Source of the DNA: Pseudomonadota bacterium
GTDB lineage: Bacteria; Pseudomonadota; Alphaproteobacteria; Puniceispirillales; Puniceispirillaceae
DNA length: 64,000 nt
Direction of reading: 5' to 3'
NCBI GenBank assembly: GCA_027620495.1
Contig: JAQCEA010000004.1
Coordinates: 62,001 to 126,000, forward strand
Shown: piece by piece, positions 1 through 8,197 of the stretch
Position numbering within the stretch: position 1 is the stretch's first letter
Layout: each line of letters begins with the position of its first letter
The notes under the pieces: model-generated
Seen by the model: only the letters and a program-made list of their open reading frames with translations
What the model was told of the DNA's origin: nothing
Databases searched by the model: none
Program-made: the position numbers and the translations under genes

Positions 1-271
1 CCTCAAACACCGGAAAGGCGGCGGCAACTGAAACCTTTGCCAGCTCTTCTAACACCAACACAGCCTCGAAATGACCCAATCCAGCCCCACCATAGCGGGT
101 TGGCAAATTCATCCCCAAAAACCCCATTTCAGCAAATTTTTGACGCAGCGCGTGGCTGGCTGGCACATCATGCTGTTCAATATGTTTGGCCTCGGCAGAC
201 AAGATATCTGCGGCAAATTTTCTTGCCGTTGATTGCAACATCTGCTGTTCGTCATTTAGTGAAAAATCCAT
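1..271 (-). CDS. acyl-CoA dehydrogenase, N-terminal part (gene runs off the left edge)
   Basis: Reading the minus strand from an ATG at 271 gives an open frame to the window edge, about 90 residues, opening MDFSLNDEQQML. This is the typical start of the helical N-terminal domain of acyl-CoA dehydrogenases, and the segment GFLGMNLPTRYGGAGLG matches the family's 'G..G...P..yGG.g' stretch. The FAD-binding middle and the catalytic glutamate region lie outside the window, so the substrate cannot be judged. The gene is divergent from the CoA-transferase at 427 with about 155 bp between them, which suggests a shared control region and perhaps a shared acyl-CoA pathway (inference). Confidence 0.85.
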   Translation of the reverse strand, partial: MDFSLNDEQQMLQSTARKFAADILSAEAKHIEQHDVPASHALRQKFAEMGFLGMNLPTRYGGAGLGHFEAVLVLEELAKVSVAAAFPVFE

Positions 272-426
272 ATTATCATATCCAGATTTTAGCTATGCCG
301 CTGGGTATTGGTGCGGCAATGATGTGGTCGGGGATGCGGCCGATACAGGCCGCGTTTATGATGGCAAGGGTGCCAAGTTTGGCCTAATGTGTAAATCGAA
401 AACAGGTAATATAAGAGGCAATATTT

Positions 427-1665
427 ATGGCACAGCAAGATCAACAGCCAATGGCACTTGCCGGAGTTAGAGTTCTTGACCTTAGTCGCATTTTGGCTGG
501 CCCGTACGCCACGCAATTATTTGCTGATCTTGGGGCGGATGTTGTCAAGGTTGAAAACCCAGATGGCGGTGATGATACCAGACGCTGGGGGCCGCCCTTT
601 ACCACAAAGGCAGATGGCGGTCGCGGTGATGCGGCTTATTTTTCTGCATGCAATCGCAACAAAAGATCAATCACCGTTGATTTTGCCAGTAAAGCGGGGG
701 CGGATTTATTGCGCGATCTTGCCGCCAAAGCTGATATTATTGTGGAAAATTTCCGCCCCGGGGGGTTGCAAAAATATGGGCTTGATTACGCCAGTATCGC
801 CGCTATTAACCCGGGCATCATTTATTGTTCAATCACTGGATTTGGTCAAACCGGCCCCTATGCCAACCGCCCGGGATATGATTTTTTGATTCAAGGTATG
901 GGCGGGTTGATGAGCATCACCGGCCAGCCTGATGGTAGCCCCGGTGCGGGGCCGGTCAAGGTCGGTGTCGCCGTATGTGATTTATTTACCGGGCTATTTA
1001 CCGCCAATGCCGCATTGGCCGCGCTGGCCTATCGCAACCGCACCGGCAAGGGGCAGCATATCGATTGCGCGCTTCTTGATAGCCAAGTTGCGATGCTGGC
1101 GAACCAATCGGCAAATTGGCTGAATGCTGAATTCTGTCCAACACGTATGGGCAACCATCATCCAAGCGTGGTGCCTTATACTGTCTATAAAGCGGCTGAT
1201 GGGTTTGTCATTGTGGCCTGCGGAAATGACAAACAATTTATCAGGCTGACAGCCGCGCTTGGGGTGCCAGCATTGGCCGATGACGAAGCTTTCATTACAA
1301 ATGAGGCGCGCATAAAAAACCGTGACCGCCTTGATACAGAATTAGGCGATGCGATTGCGGCATTTGATCGCGAAACGGTGATCAGATTGCTGGAACAGGC
1401 CGGTGTGTCATGCGGCCCGATCAACGATATCGCCGAAGTGTTTGATGACCCACAAGTGCAGGCACGCGGGCTTCGCATTGATCAGCGAAGATCGGATAAT
1501 AGCCCCATTTCAAGCAACGCATTTCCAGCAAAATTGAGCGAAACGCCAGCCCATTATCACAGCGCACCACCGCTTCTTGGCGAGCATAATGATGAAGTGT
1601 TGCGGCAATGGGCTGACCTGTCGGACGAGGCCATTGCCGCGCTTCGCTCGGCCAAGGTTATTTGA
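427..1665 (+). CDS. CaiB/BaiF (family III) CoA-transferase
   Basis: A 412-residue protein of family III CoA-transferases, which move CoA between carboxylic acids through an aspartyl-CoA thioester. The N-terminus (LAGVRVLDLSRILAGPYATQ, then LGADVVKVENPDGGDDTR) is the diagnostic Rossmann-like start. The active-site Asp is probably in the segment beginning KVGVAVCDLFTG, with HIDCALLDSQ in the following helix region. Length is normal for the family. GAGG sits 8 nt before the ATG. The neighbour upstream is a divergent acyl-CoA dehydrogenase, a pairing seen in glutarate and other dicarboxylate or carnitine-type acyl-CoA pathways. The CoA donor and acceptor cannot be named from sequence alone. Confidence 0.88.
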   Translation: MAQQDQQPMALAGVRVLDLSRILAGPYATQLFADLGADVVKVENPDGGDDTRRWGPPFTTKADGGRGDAAYFSACNRNKRSITVDFASKAGADLLRDLAAKADIIVENFRPGGLQKYGLDYASIAAINPGIIYCSITGFGQTGPYANRPGYDFLIQGMGGLMSITGQPDGSPGAGPVKVGVAVCDLFTGLFTANAALAALAYRNRTGKGQHIDCALLDSQVAMLANQSANWLNAEFCPTRMGNHHPSVVPYTVYKAADGFVIVACGNDKQFIRLTAALGVPALADDEAFITNEARIKNRDRLDTELGDAIAAFDRETVIRLLEQAGVSCGPINDIAEVFDDPQVQARGLRIDQRRSDNSPISSNAFPAKLSETPAHYHSAPPLLGEHNDEVLRQWADLSDEAIAALRSAKVI

Positions 1666-2076
1666 CTATCCGCCGAATTTGTCTTTCATCGCACCAAAGA
1701 TAGATTTCAGCCGCGGTGACACCGCACAATCTGCCACCAGCACCATGTTTGGTGACACAAGTTCAGGCACGCCATCATATGTAAAATCAGGAAATGCCGG
1801 GCTAACAGATAATTTAACTTTGGCATTTTCCGGTAAACGCATCACCGCGACACCATTGAAAAATTTACTGCGTTTGCGTTGCTGTGGGGCTTCAACGATA
1901 AAGGCAGCATCAGTGACACTACATTCATTTTTCAAACGGATTTCAACATCGATAATCTTTACCGGTTCTAGATTTTCGCTAAAGCTGGGAATCAGCACAT
2001 AATAGATACCCAGCATCAGTGCCAACGTTAAAGCCCCGCCAAAAACCGCGATCAAAATTTTTGTTGCCGTGCCCAT
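1666..2076 (-). CDS. membrane-anchored protein of unknown function
   Basis: I do not recognise this 136-residue protein. It has a single hydrophobic segment at about residues 6-30 (ILIAVFGGALTLALMLGIYYVLI) and then a soluble C-terminal part of about 105 residues with two Cys, so it is likely a type II membrane protein with an exported domain. The start at 2076 is chosen because GAGG lies 6 nt upstream. An ATG at 2160 would add 28 mostly polar residues and is possible. Still longer readings would run into the divergent ureohydrolase at 2244. The stop codon directly abuts the stop of the CoA-transferase. Confidence 0.6.
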   Translation of the reverse strand: MGTATKILIAVFGGALTLALMLGIYYVLIPSFSENLEPVKIIDVEIRLKNECSVTDAAFIVEAPQQRKRSKFFNGVAVMRLPENAKVKLSVSPAFPDFTYDGVPELVSPNMVLVADCAVSPRLKSIFGAMKDKFGG

Positions 2077-2243
2077 TTGCTGCCTCAAATTTCCACCTCG
2101 AAACTGTATCTTTTCCACTATTTTTCCACCAGTGATTTTTTCCTCGTTTTTTGGGGTCATGCAGACCGCAAACAAACCATAAATAAGTGGCATGAGGCAA
2201 ACAGCTATGCCACAGTTTGATGGCGGAAAAGAGGAGATGAACA

Positions 2244-3215
2244 ATGCGTAAGGATGCGTTTTTTCAACCGGTATCAGCGCTGGAAATGCCACGGTTTGCC
2301 GGCATGCCCAGCTTTATGCGGCTGCCACATTTGACCATGGAGTCACAAGAGATCAACCGCGTTGACATGGGGCTTGTCGGGGTGCCGTGGGATGCTGGCA
2401 CCACCAACAGGCCGGGGCCGCGGCATGGCCCGCGCCAGCTTCGCGATCTATCGACAATGATCCGCGCGTTGAACCCGGTCACCGGGATCAATCCGTTTGA
2501 GCTGGTGAATTGTGCTGATCTTGGCGATGTCGGCCCCAACCCGATTGATCTGCAAGATAGTCTTGATCGTATCACGGCCTTTTATGCTGAATTGAAACAG
2601 CGGCGAATCACCCCGATGACGGCTGGTGGTGATCATTTGGTGTCATTACCAGTTTTGCGTGGTCTGGCGGCTGATCAACCGCTGGCAATGATCCATTTTG
2701 ATTCGCATACCGATTTGTTCGATAGCTATTTTGGTGGATTCAAATATACCCATGGTACGCCATTCCGCCGCGCCATTGAAGAAGGGTTACTCGATCCGAA
2801 ACATGTCGTGCAAATTGGCATCCGTGGCACCGCATATAATTATGATGATATTGAATGGGGCGAATCTCAGGGGGTGCGGATTATCCGCATCGAAGAATTA
2901 TTTGACCGCGGCATCACCGCGGTGATGGATGAAGCGCGCACGATCGTTGGTGATCGTCCAACTTATTGTTCATTTGATATTGATTTTGTCGATCCAACCT
3001 ATGCGCCGGGTACAGGCACACCAGAAATTGGCGGCCCAAACGCCTTTCAGGCCCAACAAGTTATCCGGGCGTTGCGCGGTGTTGATTTGGTTGGGGCGGA
3101 CCTTGTCGAGGTGTCGCCGCCATTCGACCCATCAGGCGGTACCGCTTGGCTTGGCGTGTCATTAATGTTTGAACTGATGTGCGTTTTGGCCGAAGCCATC
3201 GACCGGCGCCGATAG
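2244..3215 (+). CDS. agmatinase/guanidino-acid ureohydrolase family enzyme
   Basis: A 323-residue ureohydrolase (arginase/agmatinase superfamily) that would split urea from a guanidino compound with a binuclear metal centre. The metal ligands are visible: GGDH (His131), DSHTD (Asp153, His155, Asp157) and SFDIDFVDP near residue 245. The family's usual DAHxD is DSHTD here, as is seen in some guanidinobutyrase and guanidinopropionase-like members. Agmatine is therefore only one of several candidate substrates. A strong GAGGAGA ribosome-binding site precedes the ATG. The downstream gene is convergent, so it looks monocistronic. Confidence 0.87.
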   Translation: MRKDAFFQPVSALEMPRFAGMPSFMRLPHLTMESQEINRVDMGLVGVPWDAGTTNRPGPRHGPRQLRDLSTMIRALNPVTGINPFELVNCADLGDVGPNPIDLQDSLDRITAFYAELKQRRITPMTAGGDHLVSLPVLRGLAADQPLAMIHFDSHTDLFDSYFGGFKYTHGTPFRRAIEEGLLDPKHVVQIGIRGTAYNYDDIEWGESQGVRIIRIEELFDRGITAVMDEARTIVGDRPTYCSFDIDFVDPTYAPGTGTPEIGGPNAFQAQQVIRALRGVDLVGADLVEVSPPFDPSGGTAWLGVSLMFELMCVLAEAIDRRR

Positions 3216-3228
3216 CGATCATTTTTAC

Positions 3229-3263
3229 GGCCAAGGTTTTTTCTGTACCAGCTGACCTTGGCC
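3229..3263. terminator. 9-bp inverted repeat between convergent genes
   Basis: GGCCAAGGT at 3229-3237 pairs perfectly with ACCTTGGCC at 3255-3263 across a 17-nt spacer. It lies in the 80-bp gap between the tails of the ureohydrolase and the DapA-family gene. Only the rightward arm is directly followed by T residues, inside the spacer, so it may act as a bidirectional or imperfect terminator. Confidence 0.45.
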
Positions 3264-3294
3264 ATCCACATACAGAAACACTAGACAGGTAACA

Positions 3295-4194
3295 TTAAAA
3301 TTTCATGCCAAATTCTTGGTCCAGCGCATCAGCAAGAGCGGTTAGTTTATCGGTTGCCATTGGCCGCATTGGTGGGCGCAAATTGTTCCATGATGGCTGG
3401 CCAAGTTGGCGTGCCAGCAATGCCTTTTGTGCCGGGATCGGCGCGTAATCTTGAAATAACAGGCGCACAGCACAGACCTTTTTATGTTTGGCTTCGGCCG
3501 CATCCCATTCGCCAGCATGGCAAAGTGCGATCACTTCGGCGATATCGGTGCCATTCAAATTAGCCGTTGCTGATATACAGCCGGGGGCGCCCAAACGAAT
3601 GGCGTCAATGACCGGCAATTCAGCCCCCGGATAGACAATCAATCCGTCGATGCCAAGCAGGGCTTTGGTATTATCCCAATCGCCCGAGCTATCTTTGATG
3701 CCAACAATGATATCGGGAAATTCTGTATGTAGTTCTTTAACAAGCGGGATAGACAGGCCAACACCGCTTACCTGTGGTATGTGGTAGAGATAAATCTTCA
3801 ATCGGTCGTCATTTACCCCATCAATTAAACGCACAAAATAATCATAGAGACCGGCGTCACTCATACCTTTGAAATAGAATGGCGGCAATGTCATCACGCC
3901 AGCACATCCAAGCTTGATCGCATGTTGGCATAAATCAATCGTATCTGGCAGGTTGCACAGCCCGGTACCTGGAATCATCACTGACGGGTCAATGCCAGCC
4001 GCCACCAAACCTTCCAGCGCGGCCTTGCGTTCACTATGGCTGACCGACAACGCCTCTCCAGTTGTGCCAAATGGTGCCAGCCCAGAACAACCCGTGTCGA
4101 GCAACCGTTTCGCAAGGGCGTTAAATTTATCCTGATCAAGCGCCAGCTTGTCATCAAAGGGGGTCAAAAGAGGGGCAATCAAACCAGTAATCAT
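3295..4194 (-). CDS. DapA/NAL-family aldolase or dehydratase, not classical DapA
   Basis: A 299-residue TIM-barrel enzyme of the dihydrodipicolinate synthase/N-acetylneuraminate lyase family, which work on 2-keto acids through a lysine Schiff base. The GTTGE motif is at 43-47, the catalytic Tyr at 137 (LYHIP) and the Schiff-base Lys at 167 (GIKDSSGD). True DapA usually has Arg just after the Tyr motif (YNVPGRTG) to hold the substrate carboxylate. Here the segment is YHIPQVSG without that Arg, which argues against lysine biosynthesis. A keto-acid aldolase or dehydratase in sugar-acid or amino-acid breakdown is more likely. GAGA lies about 8 nt before the ATG. Confidence 0.82.
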   Translation of the reverse strand: MITGLIAPLLTPFDDKLALDQDKFNALAKRLLDTGCSGLAPFGTTGEALSVSHSERKAALEGLVAAGIDPSVMIPGTGLCNLPDTIDLCQHAIKLGCAGVMTLPPFYFKGMSDAGLYDYFVRLIDGVNDDRLKIYLYHIPQVSGVGLSIPLVKELHTEFPDIIVGIKDSSGDWDNTKALLGIDGLIVYPGAELPVIDAIRLGAPGCISATANLNGTDIAEVIALCHAGEWDAAEAKHKKVCAVRLLFQDYAPIPAQKALLARQLGQPSWNNLRPPMRPMATDKLTALADALDQEFGMKF

Positions 4195-4455
4195 AAAATG
4201 TCTCGCAGTGATGAAAGAAAAAAATTTTCAAAATTCGTATGTGTGAAGCACTATGGCGCGATTTTATCCATCGCTCAAGTTTTCAATGATGCGGCGATTA
4301 TTGTTTTGGCATATCTGCTGGCCTTGGCAAGATTGTGAATGCCAAAGATCCTGCTTTGCTTTCTGCGGCTTTCCTCATAGACTGTCACAAATTTGTAATG
4401 ATGATGTCCTAATCATCATCCCACCCGTTGACCGCCGATATAAAAAGAGAGTTCC

Positions 4456-5886
4456 ATGCCCGCGTTGCCGCACGACCCCGTTCCAGCCCGTTCAACCAAA
4501 ATTGTTGCGACTATCGGCAATGTTTCATCTGACCCAGCTATGTTGCGGCAATTGCATGACGCTGGTGTGAACGTGTTTCGTCTGAATTTTTCGCATGGCA
4601 CGCAAGCTGATCAAGGCGCGCGGATTGATGCGATACGTGCGATGGAAGCAGAAACCGGCATACCAACATGTATTTTGGCAGATTTGCAGGGCCCTAAATT
4701 CCGTGTTGGGTTGGTCGATGATGGCGTTGTTGTCACAGCTGGCAAGCAGATTGTGTTTGACATGAAAACCGACACTGGCAATGTGGCGCGTGTTGGCTTG
4801 CCGCATCCGGAAATCTTTAAATCTATGTATCCGGGGGCGCGGCTGTTGATGGATGATGGCAAGCTGGTGTTTAAAGTGGTGAAGATTGATGACGCCAGTT
4901 TTACCGCCGAAGTTATTGTTGGCGGCCCGCTGAAAAGCAATAAGGGTGTGAATTTGCCGGATATTATTCTGGATACCAACCCGCTGACTGAAAAAGACCT
5001 CAATGATCTCGAATTTGCGTTGAAAAAGGGCGTTGATTGGGTGGCATTGTCTTTTGTCCAACGGGTCAATGACGTTGTCGCCGCCCGGACCATTATTGGC
5101 AAGCAAGCTGGCATTATGGCCAAAATCGAAAAACCAGCGGCGCTTGATGATCTGCACAATATTATTGATGCGGTTGATGGTGTGATGGTGGCACGTGGCG
5201 ATCTAGGCGTTGAATTGCCACCAGAACAAGTGCCGGGTTGGCAGAAAACCATTATTTCCAAATGCCGGATGATTGGCAAACCGGTTGTTGTGGCCACACA
5301 AATGCTTGAATCGATGATCGATGCCCCCACCCCGACACGGGCCGAGGCATCTGATGTCGCTGGGGCGGTGTTTGATGGTGCTGATGCGGTGATGCTTTCG
5401 GCTGAAACCGCGGCGGGCCATTATCCGATTGAGGCGGTGCAATTTATGTCGCGCATTGTGATTGAAGCTGAAAGCCACATAGCCAAGCACCCTGAATCAG
5501 GCCCGGGTGAATTGCCGGTTGAACATAGTGTCTATCATGCTGTGGCCCGCACTTGTGTGGCGCTGGCAGAAACAGTTGAAGCCAAAGTGATGGTGGCTTT
5601 TTCAAGTTCTGGCAACACCGCCGTGCGGATTGCCCGCGAACGGCCAACAATTCCGTTTTTGGTTATGACGCCAAATCTTGTGGTGCAGCGGCGGCTGGGA
5701 TTGCTATGGGGAACGCGCACCGCGGCGAGCGCGTTTAGTGAAGATTTCGAATCAGCGATCACTGAAGCCATTGATGAAATCAAAAGACGCAATCTGGCCG
5801 GCCGCGGTCAACAGATTGTGGTTGTGGCGGGGATGCCATTTGGCATTGAAGGCACCACCAATTCGATGCGCGTTGTGACCTTGTAA
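4456..5886 (+). CDS. pyk: pyruvate kinase
   Basis: A 476-residue pyruvate kinase that converts phosphoenolpyruvate and ADP to pyruvate and ATP in the cytoplasm. The sequence shows STKIVATIG and VFRLNFSHG at the N-terminus, the catalytic lysine region AKIEKPAAL, the ARGDLGVELP metal and substrate motif, and the ATQMLESMI and PTRAEASDVAGAVFDGADAVMLSAETAAG signature region, followed by the C-terminal allosteric-fold domain. Length is normal. GAGAG lies 5 nt before the ATG. The 261 bp upstream contain no other supportable gene. Confidence 0.97.
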   Translation: MPALPHDPVPARSTKIVATIGNVSSDPAMLRQLHDAGVNVFRLNFSHGTQADQGARIDAIRAMEAETGIPTCILADLQGPKFRVGLVDDGVVVTAGKQIVFDMKTDTGNVARVGLPHPEIFKSMYPGARLLMDDGKLVFKVVKIDDASFTAEVIVGGPLKSNKGVNLPDIILDTNPLTEKDLNDLEFALKKGVDWVALSFVQRVNDVVAARTIIGKQAGIMAKIEKPAALDDLHNIIDAVDGVMVARGDLGVELPPEQVPGWQKTIISKCRMIGKPVVVATQMLESMIDAPTPTRAEASDVAGAVFDGADAVMLSAETAAGHYPIEAVQFMSRIVIEAESHIAKHPESGPGELPVEHSVYHAVARTCVALAETVEAKVMVAFSSSGNTAVRIARERPTIPFLVMTPNLVVQRRLGLLWGTRTAASAFSEDFESAITEAIDEIKRRNLAGRGQQIVVVAGMPFGIEGTTNSMRVVTL

Positions 5887-6013
5887 CAAACCGCCACAGA
5901 AAGGGTCACAGCTGGTGATCCCGGTTGCGATAAAACAAGTTGCATTTGCCGATCATTTGTTCTTAGGCTGATCCGTAAAACAGCATCAGATGATGCCTGT
6001 TGGGGGGATATGT

Positions 6014-6088
6014 GCCGGTATGAATTTTGCCGGTATGAATTTTGCCAGTATGAATTTTGCCAGTGTAATATTTGCCAGTGTAATATTT
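6014..6088. repeat. 15-bp tandem repeat, five copies
   Basis: Five consecutive 15-nt units: two identical GCCGGTATGAATTTT, one GCCAGTATGAATTTT, then two identical GCCAGTGTAATATTT, followed by a partial GCCGGGGAG that runs into the ribosome-binding site of the next gene. The unit length preserves reading frame, and the array is open in frame with the downstream gene, but no normal start signal precedes it. Similar units appear at 31695 (inverted) and inside the gene at 45580. Confidence 0.9.
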
Positions 6089-6106
6089 GCCGGGGAGAAC
6101 AAGGCA

Positions 6107-7063
6107 ATGCAAAAAGTAGGATTTATCGGGCTTGGTAATGTTGGCGGTAAACTAGCCGGAAGCCTGTTACGAAATAAATGTCAACTGATGGTTCGCGATC
6201 TGGATAAAGCCGTCGCCCAGCCATTTATTGATGCTGGGGCCAGCTGGGCAGATAGCCCGAAGATAATGGCTGAACAATGCGATATCATCATCACCTGTTT
6301 GCCATCACCAGCCGCAAGTGCCGCGGTCATGGAGGCCGAGGATGGTATTCTGGCTGGCTTGTCAGCGGGGAAAATCTGGGCAGAGATGAGCACCACCGAC
6401 GCGGCTGAAGTGACCCGGCTTGGGGCCTTGGTCAAGGCGCGTGGTGCTGACCCGGTGGATTGTCCGGTATCGGGTGGCTGTCATCGCGCCGCCACTGGCA
6501 ATATCGCTATTTTTGCAGGATGTGATCGGCCGGTATTTGAAAAAATGCTGCCATTTTTGAAAATTTTAGGCCGCCGGATCCTGCATACAGGCGGCCTTGG
6601 CACCGCATCGGTTCTAAAAGTGGTGACCAATTATCTGGCCACCGCCAATCTGGTGACATTATGCGAGGCGCTTGTAACGTCAAAAATGGCTGGTATGGAT
6701 TTGAATGTGGCGTATGAGGCCATCCGCATTTCATCGGGCAATTCATTTGTTCATGAAACCGAAAGTCAGGTTATTTTGAATGGCAGCCGCGATATTAATT
6801 TCACTATGGATTTGGTGTTAAAAGATATTGGGCTGTTTCAAGAAGTGGCTGACCGGCATAATGTGCCGCTGGAAATATCACCCATGTTGATTAAAATTTT
6901 TGAAGATGGGCAACGCCGGTTTGGCCCGCGTGAATGGTCGCCAAATATTATCAAACGTCTTGAAGCGGCGTGCGGTGTTGATATTTTAGCGCCCGGATTT
7001 CCCGCTGAAATGATTGATGATGAGGCCGAAGAAACCGGCTATGAAATCATTCCAAAATCCTGA
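6107..7063 (+). CDS. NAD(P)-dependent 3-hydroxyisobutyrate dehydrogenase-like oxidoreductase
   Basis: A 318-residue beta-hydroxyacid dehydrogenase. The N-terminus has the Rossmann motif FIGLGNVGGKLA, followed by the substrate-binding signature DCPVSGGCHRAATGN and the catalytic lysine segment LKVVTNYLATANL. Family members oxidise 3-hydroxyisobutyrate, tartronate semialdehyde-type or related acids, and the exact substrate is not readable. The ATG at 6107 is chosen because the Rossmann fold starts at once and GGGGAG/AAGG precedes it. The in-frame extension upstream consists of the 15-bp repeats. It shares its family, but not close identity, with the gene at 14017. Confidence 0.85.
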   Translation: MQKVGFIGLGNVGGKLAGSLLRNKCQLMVRDLDKAVAQPFIDAGASWADSPKIMAEQCDIIITCLPSPAASAAVMEAEDGILAGLSAGKIWAEMSTTDAAEVTRLGALVKARGADPVDCPVSGGCHRAATGNIAIFAGCDRPVFEKMLPFLKILGRRILHTGGLGTASVLKVVTNYLATANLVTLCEALVTSKMAGMDLNVAYEAIRISSGNSFVHETESQVILNGSRDINFTMDLVLKDIGLFQEVADRHNVPLEISPMLIKIFEDGQRRFGPREWSPNIIKRLEAACGVDILAPGFPAEMIDDEAEETGYEIIPKS

Positions 7064-7077
7064 TGATGATGGGTGTC

Positions 7078-7122
7078 ATGCCCGGCCTTGCAATGTCCGG
7101 TCTTATAATGCGCGGCCTTTCA
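7078..7122. repeat. 15-bp tandem repeat, three copies
   Basis: Three degenerate 15-nt units, ATGCCCGGCCTTGCA, ATGTCCGGTCTTATA and ATGCGCGGCCTTTCA. They lie in the junction between the tails of two convergent genes, and the last unit overlaps the end of the leftward gene. The period matches the other arrays in the window, but the sequence differs from the TATGAATTTTGCCGG type. Confidence 0.65.
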
Positions 7123-7666
7123 GACGCTTTTTCAAATCTTCGATTATTGTTTCAACATTGGCCAAATATGGATGAATGGAAAACGCCAATTCATAGGTTT
7201 TGAGCGCGTTTTGCCAGTCACCATTATGCATATGGATCATGCCAAGCCCGGATAGGGCACCAAAATGTCGCGGTTCGAGTTGCAAAACTTTGGCAATATC
7301 CGTGGCTGAGCCATTATGATTGCCAGCTAAAAACCGAACCGTCGCCCGTTTGTTCCAAGCTTCGGCAAATTGTGGCTCACGTTCAATGATGCGGTCAAAG
7401 ATGCGTTCGGCAGATCGCAACTGACCACGTTCCATCATCAGCATCGCCGCGGTCATGGTGTTTTCAATGGTCTGGTTATCCGGAAATGATAGCCAATATT
7501 CCCAAATTTGATTTTCGGTTTGTTGCACCGCTGTGGCGGAAAGCGGTGTCTGTAAATCGGCAAATAATGGGTCTAACCGCGGGTCATTTTGATCGGCATT
7601 GGCGGTGGCTATGTGGCCCGTCACAGCAATCATGCATAGGAAAATACCAATAAAAAATCTGATCAT
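7103..7666 (-). CDS. exported tetratricopeptide-repeat protein
   Basis: A 187-residue protein with a signal peptide at about 1-25 (MIRFFIGIFLCMIAVTGHIATANA). At about residues 75-180 there are two to three TPR-like helical pairs, with spans such as AEAWNKRATVRFLAGN and GALSGLGMIHMHNGDWQNAL. TPR proteins are protein-interaction scaffolds in the periplasm or envelope. The start at 7666 places the signal peptide first. Longer readings would add an unlikely 80-residue head overlapping the next gene. The ribosome-binding site is weak. It is divergent from the small exported protein at 7784. Confidence 0.75.
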   Translation of the reverse strand: MIRFFIGIFLCMIAVTGHIATANADQNDPRLDPLFADLQTPLSATAVQQTENQIWEYWLSFPDNQTIENTMTAAMLMMERGQLRSAERIFDRIIEREPQFAEAWNKRATVRFLAGNHNGSATDIAKVLQLEPRHFGALSGLGMIHMHNGDWQNALKTYELAFSIHPYLANVETIIEDLKKRLKGRAL

Positions 7667-7783
7667 AGGTAATCTTACCCAGCAATCGAAGCACAGCGCA
7701 AGAGGGCGGCTCTGTCGATGGTTTGTGGCAAATCCTAATGGCATTACCATGGCGCTGATGACAGGCGATATGGGGTTGGCATT

Positions 7784-8191
7784 GTGAGATATTTTTTCAG
7801 CGTGTTGCTGGTAACAGCTGGCTTGATGATACATCCGCTTGGATCCCCATCCGCGCATGCGTGGACAGATACAGATCCAACACCGCAAATCAAGCTGGCT
7901 CTGCAATCAGCAATGGCGGCCTTTATTGACAATGCCTCTGATGCGGATGGTGGGTTCCGCTATATCGATCGTGCATCAGGTGCCGTGCGAACGGCGTATC
8001 CCGGATCGATGCATCCAAAAATTATCCCACTTGGCCATGATTATTTTTTATGTATCGAAATGCTCGATGCCACTGGCGCGGTAAAACTTGTTGATTTTTT
8101 GTTGCGGCAGACGGCGGCTGGCTGGCTGGTTGTTGATGTCATCATTGATCGGTGTGATCTCGTCAAAAAAGCGCTGGCCAGCGTGGGATAA
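7784..8191 (+). CDS. small exported protein of unknown function upstream of the phosphatase gene
   Basis: I do not recognise the family. The 135-residue product begins with a clear signal peptide (about 1-26, ending PSAHA) and would be periplasmic. The mature part has two Cys (CIEML, DRCDL) that could form a disulphide. The start is a GTG at 7784, with GGGG about 8 nt upstream. The stop is only 6 bp before the start of the SiaA-like phosphatase, so the two are probably co-transcribed. A role in sensing for the phosphatase's extracytoplasmic domain is possible but is inference from position only. Confidence 0.65.
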   Translation: MRYFFSVLLVTAGLMIHPLGSPSAHAWTDTDPTPQIKLALQSAMAAFIDNASDADGGFRYIDRASGAVRTAYPGSMHPKIIPLGHDYFLCIEMLDATGAVKLVDFLLRQTAAGWLVVDVIIDRCDLVKKALASVG

Positions 8192-8197
8192 ACCTTT

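Noticed and set aside
3295-4194. Naming the gene dapA
   Set aside because: The carboxylate-binding Arg motif of dihydrodipicolinate synthase is missing, so only the family is given.
4199-4338. Possible 46-residue membrane peptide before pyk
   Set aside because: It has a hydrophobic tail, but no ribosome-binding site or recognisable family, and it lies in the probable pyk control region.
4525-5330. Long antisense frames inside pyruvate kinase
   Set aside because: They lie fully within a well-supported gene and have no domain resemblance.
6014-6088. Possible CRISPR array
   Set aside because: The 15-bp units abut each other without spacers and no cas gene is present. They are tandem minisatellites.
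5808-6107. Minus-strand frame over the repeats with (W/R)-Q-N-S-Y repeats
   Set aside because: It overlaps the pyk end in antisense and has no start signal. It is a product of the repeat array.
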